Assembly: GCA_009839725.1 (NCBI GenBank)
Contig: VXPF01000152.1
Location: 1-33,207 of the forward strand
Direction of reading: 5' to 3'
Length of the DNA stretch: 33,207 bases
From: Dehalococcoidia bacterium
Lineage (GTDB): Bacteria > Chloroflexota > Dehalococcoidia > Tepidiformales > Tepidiformaceae
The position numbers and the translations under genes were made by a program. Numbering within the stretch: position 1 is the first letter of the stretch; every line of letters begins with the position of its first letter. Below, in pieces: positions 8,204 through 15,462 of this stretch. The notes under the pieces were generated by a model. That model was not told the origin of the DNA, made no database searches, and saw only the letters and a program-made list of their open reading frames with translations.

Positions 8204-9256
8204 TCACCTGCCTCGCTCCCGGTAGGCGACCGGACGCCACTCGTTGCTGGTGTCGGCGGCATCGAGGCGGCGGCCGACGCGCTCCTCGTGCGAGGCCCAC
8301 TGCCAGGAGACGATGAGGAGGGCGATAAGCCCCAGCGCCTCGCCGGCGATGAACATGATGGCGCCGGCGATCTGCTGGTCGAGGAGTGGGCCGGGGCCCC
8401 AGGCCCGGGGAATGACCGCCAGTTGCTCGTAGATGACACTGTCGGGCTCGTGGAAGATCAATCCCAGGAAGGCGTGGATGGGTACGAGCGCGAGCAGGTA
8501 GAGGAGGCGAACGGGGTACGACAGGTTCCAGCGAGTCGGGTTCCCGCCGATGATCGGCCACCAGTAGTGGAGGCCGGCGAAGAGGAAGATGGCGTAGCCG
8601 ACGAAGTGGAGCGTCACGTTGCCGAGGCTCTCCTCGAAGGCCGGCGTCACGTACCAGAGGAGGGGGACGGCGGCGAAGAGGAACACGCCCACGAGGGGAT
8701 GGGTGAAGGCGCGGAACGCCGGCGCGTGGAGCACCGGGTAGATGACGCGGCGGCGGCGTTCCTTCCCCGAGGCGATGAGCCAGAGCGTCATGGGCGCGCC
8801 CAGGAGGATGAGGGGCGGGGCGATGGTGATGAGGATGAAGTGCTGGACCATGTGCAGCGTGAGGAACGTGCCGTCGTAGGAGGCAATGGGACCGAAGACG
8901 GTGAACAGCACGAGGGCGAAGCCGCCGAGGCAGGCGGCGACCCTGCCGTTGGAGACGATCCGGCGGGCGTGGGAAGCCTGCGCCCGCTGCCGCGTTCGCA
9001 GGTACCAGAAGGCAGCCAGACCGATCAGGAAGATGGGGATCGGCTCGATGGCGAAGGTGAAGAGCGCCTGGGGGAACTCGGGCGGGGGCACCTCCGCCCA
9101 GGTGCAAACCCAGATCCAGCCCGCGCCCCCACCGTCACCGGCGCGGAGGGCGATGGTCGCGGCGATGGCGGCGGCAAGCCCGCCCAGCGAAATCAGGAAC
9201 AGCCCGCGATCGGCGGAAAGGATGGAGGGGAGAGCCGTCGCCTTCATGGTTGCCAT
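8204..9256 (-). CDS. ctaG: Cytochrome c oxidase assembly factor of the caa3 CtaG family
   Basis: This 350-aa integral membrane protein has about seven to eight predicted helices. The family hallmark lies in the middle, LHMVQHFILITIAPPLILLGAP, with paired histidines thought to bind copper, followed by FTHPLVGVFLF and HYWWPIIGGNP. CtaG proteins of this class are needed to form active caa3-type oxidase, probably by handling copper for CuB. ATG 9256 is supported by GGAG nine nt upstream; ATG 9247 is an in-frame alternative. It leads the three-gene copper operon. Upstream are a candidate promoter (TTGTGA, 17 bp, TAGGCT) and a CRP/FNR-like palindrome overlapping its -35, so expression may respond to a Crp-family regulator (inference). 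Confidence 0.9.
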   Translation of the reverse strand: MATMKATALPSILSADRGLFLISLGGLAAAIAATIALRAGDGGGAGWIWVCTWAEVPPPEFPQALFTFAIEPIPIFLIGLAAFWYLRTRQRAQASHARRIVSNGRVAACLGGFALVLFTVFGPIASYDGTFLTLHMVQHFILITIAPPLILLGAPMTLWLIASGKERRRRVIYPVLHAPAFRAFTHPLVGVFLFAAVPLLWYVTPAFEESLGNVTLHFVGYAIFLFAGLHYWWPIIGGNPTRWNLSYPVRLLYLLALVPIHAFLGLIFHEPDSVIYEQLAVIPRAWGPGPLLDQQIAGAIMFIAGEALGLIALLIVSWQWASHEERVGRRLDAADTSNEWRPVAYRERGR

Positions 9257-9278
9257 CGGTACCGGCTCCAGGGCTTCC

Positions 9279-9307
9279 AGCCTACCGCTTTGTGATTCTT
9301 CTCACAA
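9279..9307 (-). promoter_or_regulatory. Candidate ctaG promoter
   Basis: Read on the minus strand, TTGTGA (9307-9302) is followed after 17 bp by TAGGCT (9284-9279), 22 nt before ATG 9256. The -35 matches TTGACA at 4 of 6 positions and the -10 is weak. The -35 lies inside a palindromic operator-like site. Confidence 0.35.
9290..9307. promoter_or_regulatory. CRP/FNR-family-like operator upstream of ctaG
   Basis: TTGTGA, six bases and TCACAA form a perfect 18-bp interrupted palindrome whose core TGTGA-N6-TCACA equals the consensus half-site arrangement for CRP-type regulators. It is centred about 42 bp before the ctaG start codon and overlaps the candidate -35. That position could fit repression or, with another start site, activation. 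The seen fact is the palindrome; the regulator is inferred. Confidence 0.5.
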
Positions 9308-9322
9308 TAGAGGTGAGTCGTC

Positions 9323-11785
9323 TCAGGGCATGGGGCTGTCGGCGATGACGCCTTCGGCCAGGAGCGCGGTGTACTCGTCCCCACTGTAGCCGAGAAGGTC
9401 GCGCAGCACCGCCTCGTTGTGCTGGCCGAGCGTGGGAGCGCCAGCGAAACGCTCGGCCGGTGTCTCCGAGAGGCGGACAGGGAAGCCGGGGAACTCGCGC
9501 CGGCCGGCGTCGGGATGGTCGATGGGCACAATCATGCCGCGGGCTCGGAGGTGGGGGTCGGCGACCATCTCCAGGTTCGAGAGCACGGGGCCGGCAGCGA
9601 TGCCCGCCTCCTGCAGCAGCGCCGCCGCCTCGTGGGCGTCACGGGCGCTGGTCCAGGCTGCGATCGCGGCGTCGATGGCGTCGTGCTGATCGTGGCGTTC
9701 GGACCGCGAGCGCAGGTCGGACTCGGCGAGGGCCGCGCTCCCGACGAGCCCGACGAGGGCGTCCCACGCGGCATCCGACTGCACGGTGATCGCGACCCAC
9801 GCATCCTCGCCCCGGCAGGGGTAGACGCCCTGGGGGGCGAACGCCGCCGACCGGTTGCCGCGCCGCGCGGGGGGCTCGCCCGTGGCGGAGGCGGCGATCA
9901 CGAACTCGCCACCGATGGAGACGTACGACTCGAGCTGGGAGAGGTTCACGTACATGGCCTCGCCCGTCCGGTCGCGCTCGCGAAGGGCGTCGAGGAGGGC
10001 GAAGGTCCCGGTCAGGCCGCCAATGCCGTCGGGGAAGGCGGCGCCCTGCTTGATAGGCCCGCCGCCCACATAGCCGGTCGTGGCAGCGAGACCGGAGTGC
10101 GCCTCGAGAATCGGGCCCCACGAACCGCGATCGCGGTAGGGGCCCGTCGAGCCGTACCCGGACATGGAGAGGCGCACGATGCGGGGGTTGATCGCCTTGA
10201 CCGCCTCGAAGTCGAAGCCGAGGCGGTCGAGGGCGCGGGGGCGGTAGTTGTCGAGGAGGACGTCGGCTTCGGCAAGCAGCTTGCGGAACACCTCGCGGCC
10301 CCTCTCGTGCTTCAGGTCGAGGCAGAGGGAGCGCTTGTTACGCTGGAACTTGTTGAAGGGGCCGTTGCGATTCCACGGACGCTCTCCGGGGTCTGCATCG
10401 GGAAAGATGCCGCCGCGGAAGGTAGGAGCCGGCAGCTCGCCCCAGCGCCAGCCCTCCGGGGCGCGCAGGGGCAACCCCCCGGGGGTGAGGCTGGCGCCAC
10501 GAGAGCCGCGGTGCTCGACCCGGACGACATCGGCGCCGAGGTCCGCGAAGGATCGACCGACGAGCGGTCCCGCCCAGGCGATCGAGAGCTCGACGACGCG
10601 GACGCCCGCGAGGGGCAGGGGAGGTCGTTCCGAAAGTGTGACGGGTGGCGACGTGGCGCGAGGGGGGTCGGGGAGGCCGGCCAGCACCGACGCCGTGTCT
10701 TCACCCAACCGAGGGGCGCGGGGGCGGCCCCGGGGACCGGCCGGGCCTCGAACCGGGAGCGAGGGGGCGACGACGTCCTCGCCGAGGTGGGGCAGCAACT
10801 GCCAGAAGTTCCGGTGTTCGAGCTGTTCGTCCTGCTGAACCTCGGCCACATGGAGCACGGGGCTCGTGGGCACGTTGCATTCCTGCAGACGCTCGACGAT
10901 CTCGCGTCGGGAACGGTCGAGCAGCCAGGGCAGGATGATGGCGTCGAACTCGTCGGCGTTGTCGAAGCGGTCACCCCCGGAGGCGAAACGCTCGTCGCTG
11001 AGGAGCTCGGGCATGCCGAGGGCGAGGCAGAACCCCTCCCACTGGGCGGGGCTCGAGACGGCAATGCAGACGGCGCCGTCCTTGCAGGGAAGGATGCCGA
11101 GGGGGTGAAACGACTCCGCGTGGCGGTTCCCCGAACGGCGCTTTCGCACGCCCTGGTGGGTCGCGAGGATGATCGTCCACTGGTGCAGGGCGGTCATCGC
11201 GTCCATGGCAGCCACGTCGACGAGCTGGCCGCGCCCGCTGCGCTCGACGGTTCGGAGCGCCGCCATCGCCCCGACCGAGGCGGTGAGCCCGTTGACGTAG
11301 GCGCACCACGGCCCGCCGCCCTGCAGGGGTTCATTGTCGGGGTCGCCGGTGATGGCGGCGTAGCCGCTCATGGCCCAGTCGACGAGCGCCGACGAGCGGC
11401 GGTCCGCATACGGGCCGGTGAGCCCGAAGGGGCCGCACACGACGGCCACGAGGCGGGGATTCAGGCGGCGCAGGCGCTCCATGCGAGCGGCGACGGCCTC
11501 GGGCGTCTTGCCCGCCTCGAAATCGACCTCGTCGATGACGATGTCGGCAGTGGCGACGAGCCGCTCGAGGTCGTCGCCGGCAAGAACGGCGGAGCGCTTG
11601 TACATCCCGAGGTACTCGTGGAGCGCCGAGCCCCCATCGGGGAGGAGGGGGTGGGCCGACCGCAGGGGGCTACCGCCCTCCGGCTCGCAGGAAATGACGT
11701 CGGCCCCCGTGCCCGCGAGGAGGCGGCCGCAGTAGGCGGACGCGACGCCGCCTCCCAGCTCGACAACGATGATGCCGTCGGCCAC
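9323..11785 (-). CDS. Fusion of two family III (CaiB/BaiF) CoA-transferase domains
   Basis: This 820-aa protein is about twice the usual 400-aa CaiB length and holds two complete CoA-transferase III domains: residues about 1-365 and about 390-820, joined by a Pro/Arg-rich linker. Domain 2 begins with the classic PLAGVRVVELSIAWAGPLVG and contains MSGYGSTGPYRDRG. Domain 1 begins VADGIIVVELGGGV and contains the matching GLTGPYADRR. The catalytic Asp position is D195 in domain 1 (VDVAAMDAM) but Glu in domain 2 (E619, in NLSQLES). These enzymes move CoA between carboxylic acids. The start GTG 11785 is 14 nt after the carboxyltransferase stop, with AGG near that stop; ATG frames further upstream translate the neighbour's DNA. 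Probably an internal heterodimer equivalent. Substrates are unknown. It forms a two-gene operon with the carboxyltransferase. Confidence 0.9.
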   Translation of the reverse strand: MADGIIVVELGGGVASAYCGRLLAGTGADVISCEPEGGSPLRSAHPLLPDGGSALHEYLGMYKRSAVLAGDDLERLVATADIVIDEVDFEAGKTPEAVAARMERLRRLNPRLVAVVCGPFGLTGPYADRRSSALVDWAMSGYAAITGDPDNEPLQGGGPWCAYVNGLTASVGAMAALRTVERSGRGQLVDVAAMDAMTALHQWTIILATHQGVRKRRSGNRHAESFHPLGILPCKDGAVCIAVSSPAQWEGFCLALGMPELLSDERFASGGDRFDNADEFDAIILPWLLDRSRREIVERLQECNVPTSPVLHVAEVQQDEQLEHRNFWQLLPHLGEDVVAPSLPVRGPAGPRGRPRAPRLGEDTASVLAGLPDPPRATSPPVTLSERPPLPLAGVRVVELSIAWAGPLVGRSFADLGADVVRVEHRGSRGASLTPGGLPLRAPEGWRWGELPAPTFRGGIFPDADPGERPWNRNGPFNKFQRNKRSLCLDLKHERGREVFRKLLAEADVLLDNYRPRALDRLGFDFEAVKAINPRIVRLSMSGYGSTGPYRDRGSWGPILEAHSGLAATTGYVGGGPIKQGAAFPDGIGGLTGTFALLDALRERDRTGEAMYVNLSQLESYVSIGGEFVIAASATGEPPARRGNRSAAFAPQGVYPCRGEDAWVAITVQSDAAWDALVGLVGSAALAESDLRSRSERHDQHDAIDAAIAAWTSARDAHEAAALLQEAGIAAGPVLSNLEMVADPHLRARGMIVPIDHPDAGRREFPGFPVRLSETPAERFAGAPTLGQHNEAVLRDLLGYSGDEYTALLAEGVIADSPMP

Positions 11786-11799
11786 GCGCGTTCCCGGAC

Positions 11800-13392
11800 C
11801 TAGGGGCGGACCGGGCCCTTGGGCCCGAGGTTGCGCCGGAGCGTGTCCTGCGCGCCGGCGATGAAGCGGCAGATGATGGCGCGCGTCTCGCGCGGGTCGA
11901 TGATGTCGAGAATCTCGAAAGCCTCCGCCACCTTGAAGGGGGAGCGGCCCTGGAGGAGGCGCTCCTCGATCTCGGCGCGCCGGGCCTCGGGGTCGGGGGC
12001 GTTCTCGATCTCGCGGCGGTAGGCGGCGGCGACCCCACCTTCGATGGGGATGGAGCCCCACTCGCCGGAGGGCCAGCCGAAGCGCATCTTGAGCGCTTCG
12101 GGGCCGCCGAGGCAGGCAGCCGCATCACCGGCCATGCCGTACGACTTCCGAATCTGGATGGCAATCGAGGGGATGCTTGCACTCGAGCCCGCCACCACGG
12201 CGCGCATGCCGGCCCGCATGACGCCCTCGCGCTCGGAGCGTGACCCGATCATGAAGCCGGGCACGTCGACGAAGAGGACGACGGGGATGCTGAAGGTGTT
12301 GCAGAGGTCGACGAAGTGGGTCTGCTTGTCCGCGGAGTCGGCGGTCATGGCGCCGGCGTACACCTTGGGGTCGTTCGCGATGATGCCGACGGGGTAGCCG
12401 TCGAAGCGGGCGAAGGCGGTAATGAGGCTGCGTCCGAAGGAGCGGCGCATCTCGAAGAACTCGCCGTTGTCGACGACGAGCTCGATGAGCCGGCGCATGT
12501 CGTACCAGCGCGTGCGATCGCGGGGGACGATGGAGAGGAGGGACTCCTCGCGGCGGCCGGCGGGGTCGCGGCTCTCGACGCGGGGCGGCATCTCCCAGAC
12601 ATTGCGGGGCATGTAGCCGAGGAAGGCGCGTATCTGGCGGAAAGCGTCCTCCTCGTCGTCCGCCTCGTTGTCGACGACGCCGCTGGTGCGGACGTGCACG
12701 CCGACGCCGCCGAGCTCCTCCTTGGTGAGGTCCTCGCCGATGGCGCGCTTCACGACCGGCGGTCCCGCCGCGAAGACCTGCCCCTGGCCGCGCACCATCA
12801 CGCTGAAGTGCGAGAGCACGGCCCGCCCGGCCACGTGCCCGGCGGAGGGGCCAACGATGGCGGAGCAGACGGGCACCTTCGAGAGCAGCTCCGCGTCGCG
12901 CGCCCACTGGTTCCCGTCGGGGAGGTGCATGCGGCCGGCGTCGTCGTAGCTGCGGGCGGAGGCGCCGGCCCCATCGGCGAACTGGACGAGGGGGATGCGG
13001 CGCTGGAGGGCGGCGGGCTGCAGCCAGCGCCCCGGCCCCTTGCCGCCCCCACCGGAGCCGCCCCGAACAGTGAAGTCCTCGCCGCCGACGCACACTTCGC
13101 GGCCATCGACGGTGCCGAGGCCGAGCACGTAGCCGGCGGGAGTGAAGTCCTTGAGGCCGCCGTCGGGGTCGTAGTCCCCCGTTCCCGCCATGCCCCCGAT
13201 CTCGAAGAAGGAGCCGGGGTCGAGGAACTGGTCGATGCGTTCGCGGATCGTGAGCTTGCCCTGCGCGCGCTGACGGGCGACGCGTTCCTCGCCGCCCATG
13301 CGGCCGGCCAGTTCACGGCGTCGCTCGATCTCGTCGACGGCATCCGACCAGGATGCGGCGGCGTCCTCGCGGGACTCGGCGTCGGTAGCCAT
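11800..13392 (-). CDS. Acyl-CoA carboxylase carboxyltransferase (beta) subunit
   Basis: This 530-aa protein covers both halves of the crotonase-like carboxyltransferase fold, as in PccB, MccB/MCCC2 or GCD beta subunits. Marks are an N-terminal RQRAQGKLTIRERIDQFLDPGSFFEIGG, a VCVGGEDFTVRGGSGG segment, and the C-terminal half with NDPKVYAGAMTADSADKQTHFV, VDVPGFMIGSRSE and KSYGMAGDAA. It transfers CO2 from carboxybiotin to an acyl-CoA. The start ATG 13392 has GGAGG about 7 nt upstream. No biotin carboxylase or biotin carrier gene lies in the window, so it must use a partner encoded elsewhere or act differently. Downstream, after 14 nt, is the CaiB fusion, which may supply the CoA ester. The acyl-CoA specificity cannot be read reliably. 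Confidence 0.92.
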   Translation of the reverse strand: MATDAESREDAAASWSDAVDEIERRRELAGRMGGEERVARQRAQGKLTIRERIDQFLDPGSFFEIGGMAGTGDYDPDGGLKDFTPAGYVLGLGTVDGREVCVGGEDFTVRGGSGGGGKGPGRWLQPAALQRRIPLVQFADGAGASARSYDDAGRMHLPDGNQWARDAELLSKVPVCSAIVGPSAGHVAGRAVLSHFSVMVRGQGQVFAAGPPVVKRAIGEDLTKEELGGVGVHVRTSGVVDNEADDEEDAFRQIRAFLGYMPRNVWEMPPRVESRDPAGRREESLLSIVPRDRTRWYDMRRLIELVVDNGEFFEMRRSFGRSLITAFARFDGYPVGIIANDPKVYAGAMTADSADKQTHFVDLCNTFSIPVVLFVDVPGFMIGSRSEREGVMRAGMRAVVAGSSASIPSIAIQIRKSYGMAGDAAACLGGPEALKMRFGWPSGEWGSIPIEGGVAAAYRREIENAPDPEARRAEIEERLLQGRSPFKVAEAFEILDIIDPRETRAIICRFIAGAQDTLRRNLGPKGPVRP

Positions 13393-13437
13393 CGTCACCT
13401 CCCCGTGCAGGTTCTGACGGGTCTGCGACCCACCCGC

Positions 13438-13493
13438 AGTGTACGCCGCGCGCCGCCGCCGGAATCGCCGGGCAGCGGCGTACGTGGTAGAAC
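13438..13493. promoter_or_regulatory. Divergent promoter region with 9-bp inverted repeat
   Basis: GTACGCCGC (13441-13449) and GCGGCGTAC (13475-13483) form a perfect 9-bp inverted repeat with a 25-bp spacer. Just outside lie two divergent -10-like boxes: TACACT on the minus strand (13443-13438, overlapping the left arm) facing the carboxyltransferase, and TGG-TAGAAC on the plus strand (13485-13493) facing the SDR. The layout suits a dimeric repressor controlling both directions, but no regulator gene is nearby. Confidence 0.4.
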
Positions 13494-13526
13494 GCATCCG
13501 GCAGCAGACGGCTGCGGAGTGCTGAC

Positions 13527-14288
13527 ATGGACATCAACGGATTGAGCGCGATCGTGACGGGCGGGGGTTCGGGCCTGGGGGAAGCCACGGCGCGTGAGCT
13601 GGCAGCGCGGGGCGCGAAGGTCGCCATCCTCGACCTCGGGCGCTCGAACGGAGCGGACGTAGCCGCCGAGCTCGGCGGCATCTTCACCGAGGCGGACGTG
13701 ACCAGCGACGAAGAAGTGACACAGGCGGTGGCCGCGTCCGCGGAAGCGCACGGCGGCGTGCACCTCCTGATCAACTGCGCCGGTATCGCGACGGCGGAGC
13801 GCACGGTCGGCCGCGAGGGCCCCGCCGACCTGGCGCTGTTCACGCGGACGGTGAACATCAACCTCATCGGGACCTTCAACGCCATCCGGGTTGCGGCCAC
13901 GGAGATGGTCAAGAACGACCCGACCGAGGACGGCGAGCGGGGCGTGATCATCAACACGGCCTCGGTGGCGGCGTTCGAGGGGCAGATCGGCCAGGCGGCC
14001 TACTCGGCCTCGAAGGGTGGCGTCGTAGGGATGACGCTCCCGATCGCTCGTGACCTGGCGCGCAACGGCGTACGCAACAACACGATCGCCCCGGGCCTCT
14101 TCCTGACGCCGATGCTGCTGGGTCTGCCGGACGAGGCGCGGGAGGCGCTGGGCAACATCACGCCCTTCCCGACGCGCCTCGGCAAGCCGGAGGAGTACGC
14201 GCAGCTGGCGTGCTCGATCATCGAGAACCCGATGATCAACGGCGAGACGATCCGTCTGGACGGCGCGCTCCGGCTGGCGCCGCGGTAG
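13527..14288 (+). CDS. SDR oxidoreductase, HSD17B10/3-hydroxyacyl-CoA dehydrogenase type 2-like
   Basis: This 253-aa classical short-chain dehydrogenase has the cofactor motif TGGGSGLG (11-18), Asp36 after the second strand (favours NAD over NADP), NCAG (83-86) and the catalytic set S146, Y159 and K163 (YSASK). The phrases ERGVIINTASVAAFEGQIGQ and GMTLPIARDL closely resemble HSD10, which oxidises 2-methyl-3-hydroxyacyl-CoA and related esters to 3-ketoacyl-CoA. The ATG at 13527 lies 33 nt after a -10-like box; the ribosome binding site is weak. It is divergent from the carboxyltransferase and CaiB fusion across a shared promoter region with an inverted repeat, so co-regulation in one beta-oxidation-like route is likely (inference). 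Confidence 0.93.
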   Translation: MDINGLSAIVTGGGSGLGEATARELAARGAKVAILDLGRSNGADVAAELGGIFTEADVTSDEEVTQAVAASAEAHGGVHLLINCAGIATAERTVGREGPADLALFTRTVNINLIGTFNAIRVAATEMVKNDPTEDGERGVIINTASVAAFEGQIGQAAYSASKGGVVGMTLPIARDLARNGVRNNTIAPGLFLTPMLLGLPDEAREALGNITPFPTRLGKPEEYAQLACSIIENPMINGETIRLDGALRLAPR

Positions 14289-14321
14289 GGAGCAGGAAAC
14301 GCCGGGAGGTATACTGGAAGC

Positions 14322-14435
14322 ATGGCGAAGCCGAGTTCCTCAACAGAGCAGAAGCGACCGAAGCCGCCACCTGCACCTCCTGCAACAAGCGACCCAGGGT
14401 GGAAGATCAAGAGTGGGGGCTGGAAACCGGACTAG
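14322..14435 (+). CDS. Possible 37-aa proline-rich small protein
   Basis: An ATG at 14322 opens a 37-codon frame. The product has a hydrophilic Ser/Lys/Pro-rich first half (KRPKPPPAPPA) and ends in GWKIKSGGWKPD, with a repeated G-W-K pattern. It has no membrane segment and no family I know. GGGAGG lies 12 nt upstream, rather far, while TATACT at 14310-14315 is exactly 6 nt before the ATG, so a leaderless transcript is an alternative. It fills the gap between the SDR stop and the convergent membrane gene (4 nt between stops). Codon choice is less GC-biased than in neighbours. This could be chance; conservation would decide. Confidence 0.35.
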   Translation: MAKPSSSTEQKRPKPPPAPPATSDPGWKIKSGGWKPD

Positions 14436-14439
14436 AGCG

Positions 14440-14928
14440 CTAGCCAGCCGTCACGATCCACCCGATCAACAGTAGAGCCTCCACCACAAACAAGGCCGCC
14501 ATCAGATTCGCCCCCAAGTGCTTGCGGCCTATCAGTGCCCTGGCTGCCCCGTTGTGCACGCCGGACCAGTAGACCGCTCTCCTCCGGAACTCATCAGCCT
14601 CAAGGTGCAGCCACCGATCATGAAGCTCCCTGGGAGAGATCTGGGTTATGGAGCCAAATGAGCGAGCCACCAGGGCAATCGCCACCACAAGCAGGTAAAG
14701 CGCCCCTGCAGCGATCAGAACCGGCGAGCTGAAGTCCGGATTCGCAAGCACCGCCTCACCGGCGACAGGGGTAGCGATCGTGACGGTCGTAACGAAGGAC
14801 AGGGAGACATCAATCCGCTGGTGGGCGCTGTCCCACTGTCGCTGGGCCATCTCATAGGCCGCGGCCGCTATGTCGTAGGCCAGGTCCGTGCCCGGATACC
14901 GGTCGCCGGGACTCACGTTGCTTGTCAC
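14440..14928 (-). CDS. Small three-helix membrane protein, unknown function
   Basis: This 162-aa protein has a soluble N-terminal helix (about 15-40), two close membrane helices (about 41-62 and 68-90), an amphipathic charged region (RELHDRWLHLEADEFRRRAVYW) and a final membrane helix (138-161). The arrangement recalls SLATT-like or Pycsar-type effector membrane modules, but no sequence motif proves that. GTG 14928 follows the upstream stop after 9 nt and has no Shine-Dalgarno at normal distance; TAGTAT lies 6 nt before it. The DNA is less GC-rich than its neighbours. It is probably co-transcribed with the Ddn-type gene. Function unknown. Confidence 0.7.
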   Translation of the reverse strand: MTSNVSPGDRYPGTDLAYDIAAAAYEMAQRQWDSAHQRIDVSLSFVTTVTIATPVAGEAVLANPDFSSPVLIAAGALYLLVVAIALVARSFGSITQISPRELHDRWLHLEADEFRRRAVYWSGVHNGAARALIGRKHLGANLMAALFVVEALLLIGWIVTAG

Positions 14929-14937
14929 AAGGAGATA

Positions 14938-15390
14938 CTAACGCCTCCGCAGGCGGACGACGGGGATCTGGCGGGGGTTGGCGCGCTCCTGATACTCGGT
15001 GTACGGCGGGTAGGCGGCTGCGGCGATCTGCCAGAGGCGCTCGCGGTCCTCGCCCTCCACGACCTCGGCGGTGACGGGGATGCGGCGGGTGTTCACGCGC
15101 AGCCACGCCTGCGGGTTGGCAACCAGGTTCGGGAACCAGGAGGGGTGCGCGGGCGCGCCTCCCTTCGAGCCGATGAGCACGAAGTCGCTGCCGTCGCGGA
15201 AGAAGAAGAGGGGCACGGAGCGGAGGTCGCCGCTCGTGCGCCCGATGGTCGTGAGCATGGCCGTGGGGACGTAGGGGACGCCGCTCTGGCGGCTGATGTG
15301 CGAGCTCACGACGGACCAGCCGACGAAGCGCACGAGGAAGCTCTCGGCCGGTCGCAGGAGGCTCAGGCGGGTGAGGATGTCGAAGAGCAC
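14938..15390 (-). CDS. Deazaflavin (F420)-dependent nitroreductase/quinone reductase, Ddn family
   Basis: This 150-aa split-barrel protein has the Ddn/FDOR-A core: MLTTIGRTSGDLRSVPLFFF, then LIGSKGGAPAHPSWFPNLVANP, which is the F420-phosphate binding and typical family block. Members reduce quinones, nitroaromatics or unsaturated compounds using reduced F420. The length is normal for the family. GTG 15390 has GGAGG nine nt upstream. It lies downstream of the crotonase gene but is separated from it by a strong hairpin. Its presence, together with LLM enzymes, argues that the organism makes F420, although no F420 biosynthesis gene is in the window. Confidence 0.9.
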   Translation of the reverse strand: MLFDILTRLSLLRPAESFLVRFVGWSVVSSHISRQSGVPYVPTAMLTTIGRTSGDLRSVPLFFFRDGSDFVLIGSKGGAPAHPSWFPNLVANPQAWLRVNTRRIPVTAEVVEGEDRERLWQIAAAAYPPYTEYQERANPRQIPVVRLRRR

Positions 15391-15411
15391 GGGGCGACCT
15401 CCGGGGAATGG

Positions 15412-15437
15412 AGCGGGCGGCTCTCAGGCCGCCCGCT
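15412..15437 (-). terminator. Strong 10-bp hairpin after the crotonase gene
   Basis: AGCGGGCGGC, a 6-nt loop and GCCGCCCGCT form a perfect 10-bp GC-rich stem, 25 nt past the crotonase stop in its reading direction and before the Ddn-type gene. No U-tract follows. It is a good candidate for a transcript end or for a 3' stabiliser that separates expression of the two genes. Confidence 0.5.
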
Positions 15438-15462
15438 GGTTCTGGATGCCGGTGGGGTTGGG

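Noticed and set aside
12316-13545. 409-codon frame antisense to the carboxyltransferase gene
   Set aside because: Ala/Gly/Val-rich shadow of a clear acyl-CoA carboxylase gene; no ribosome binding site or domain.
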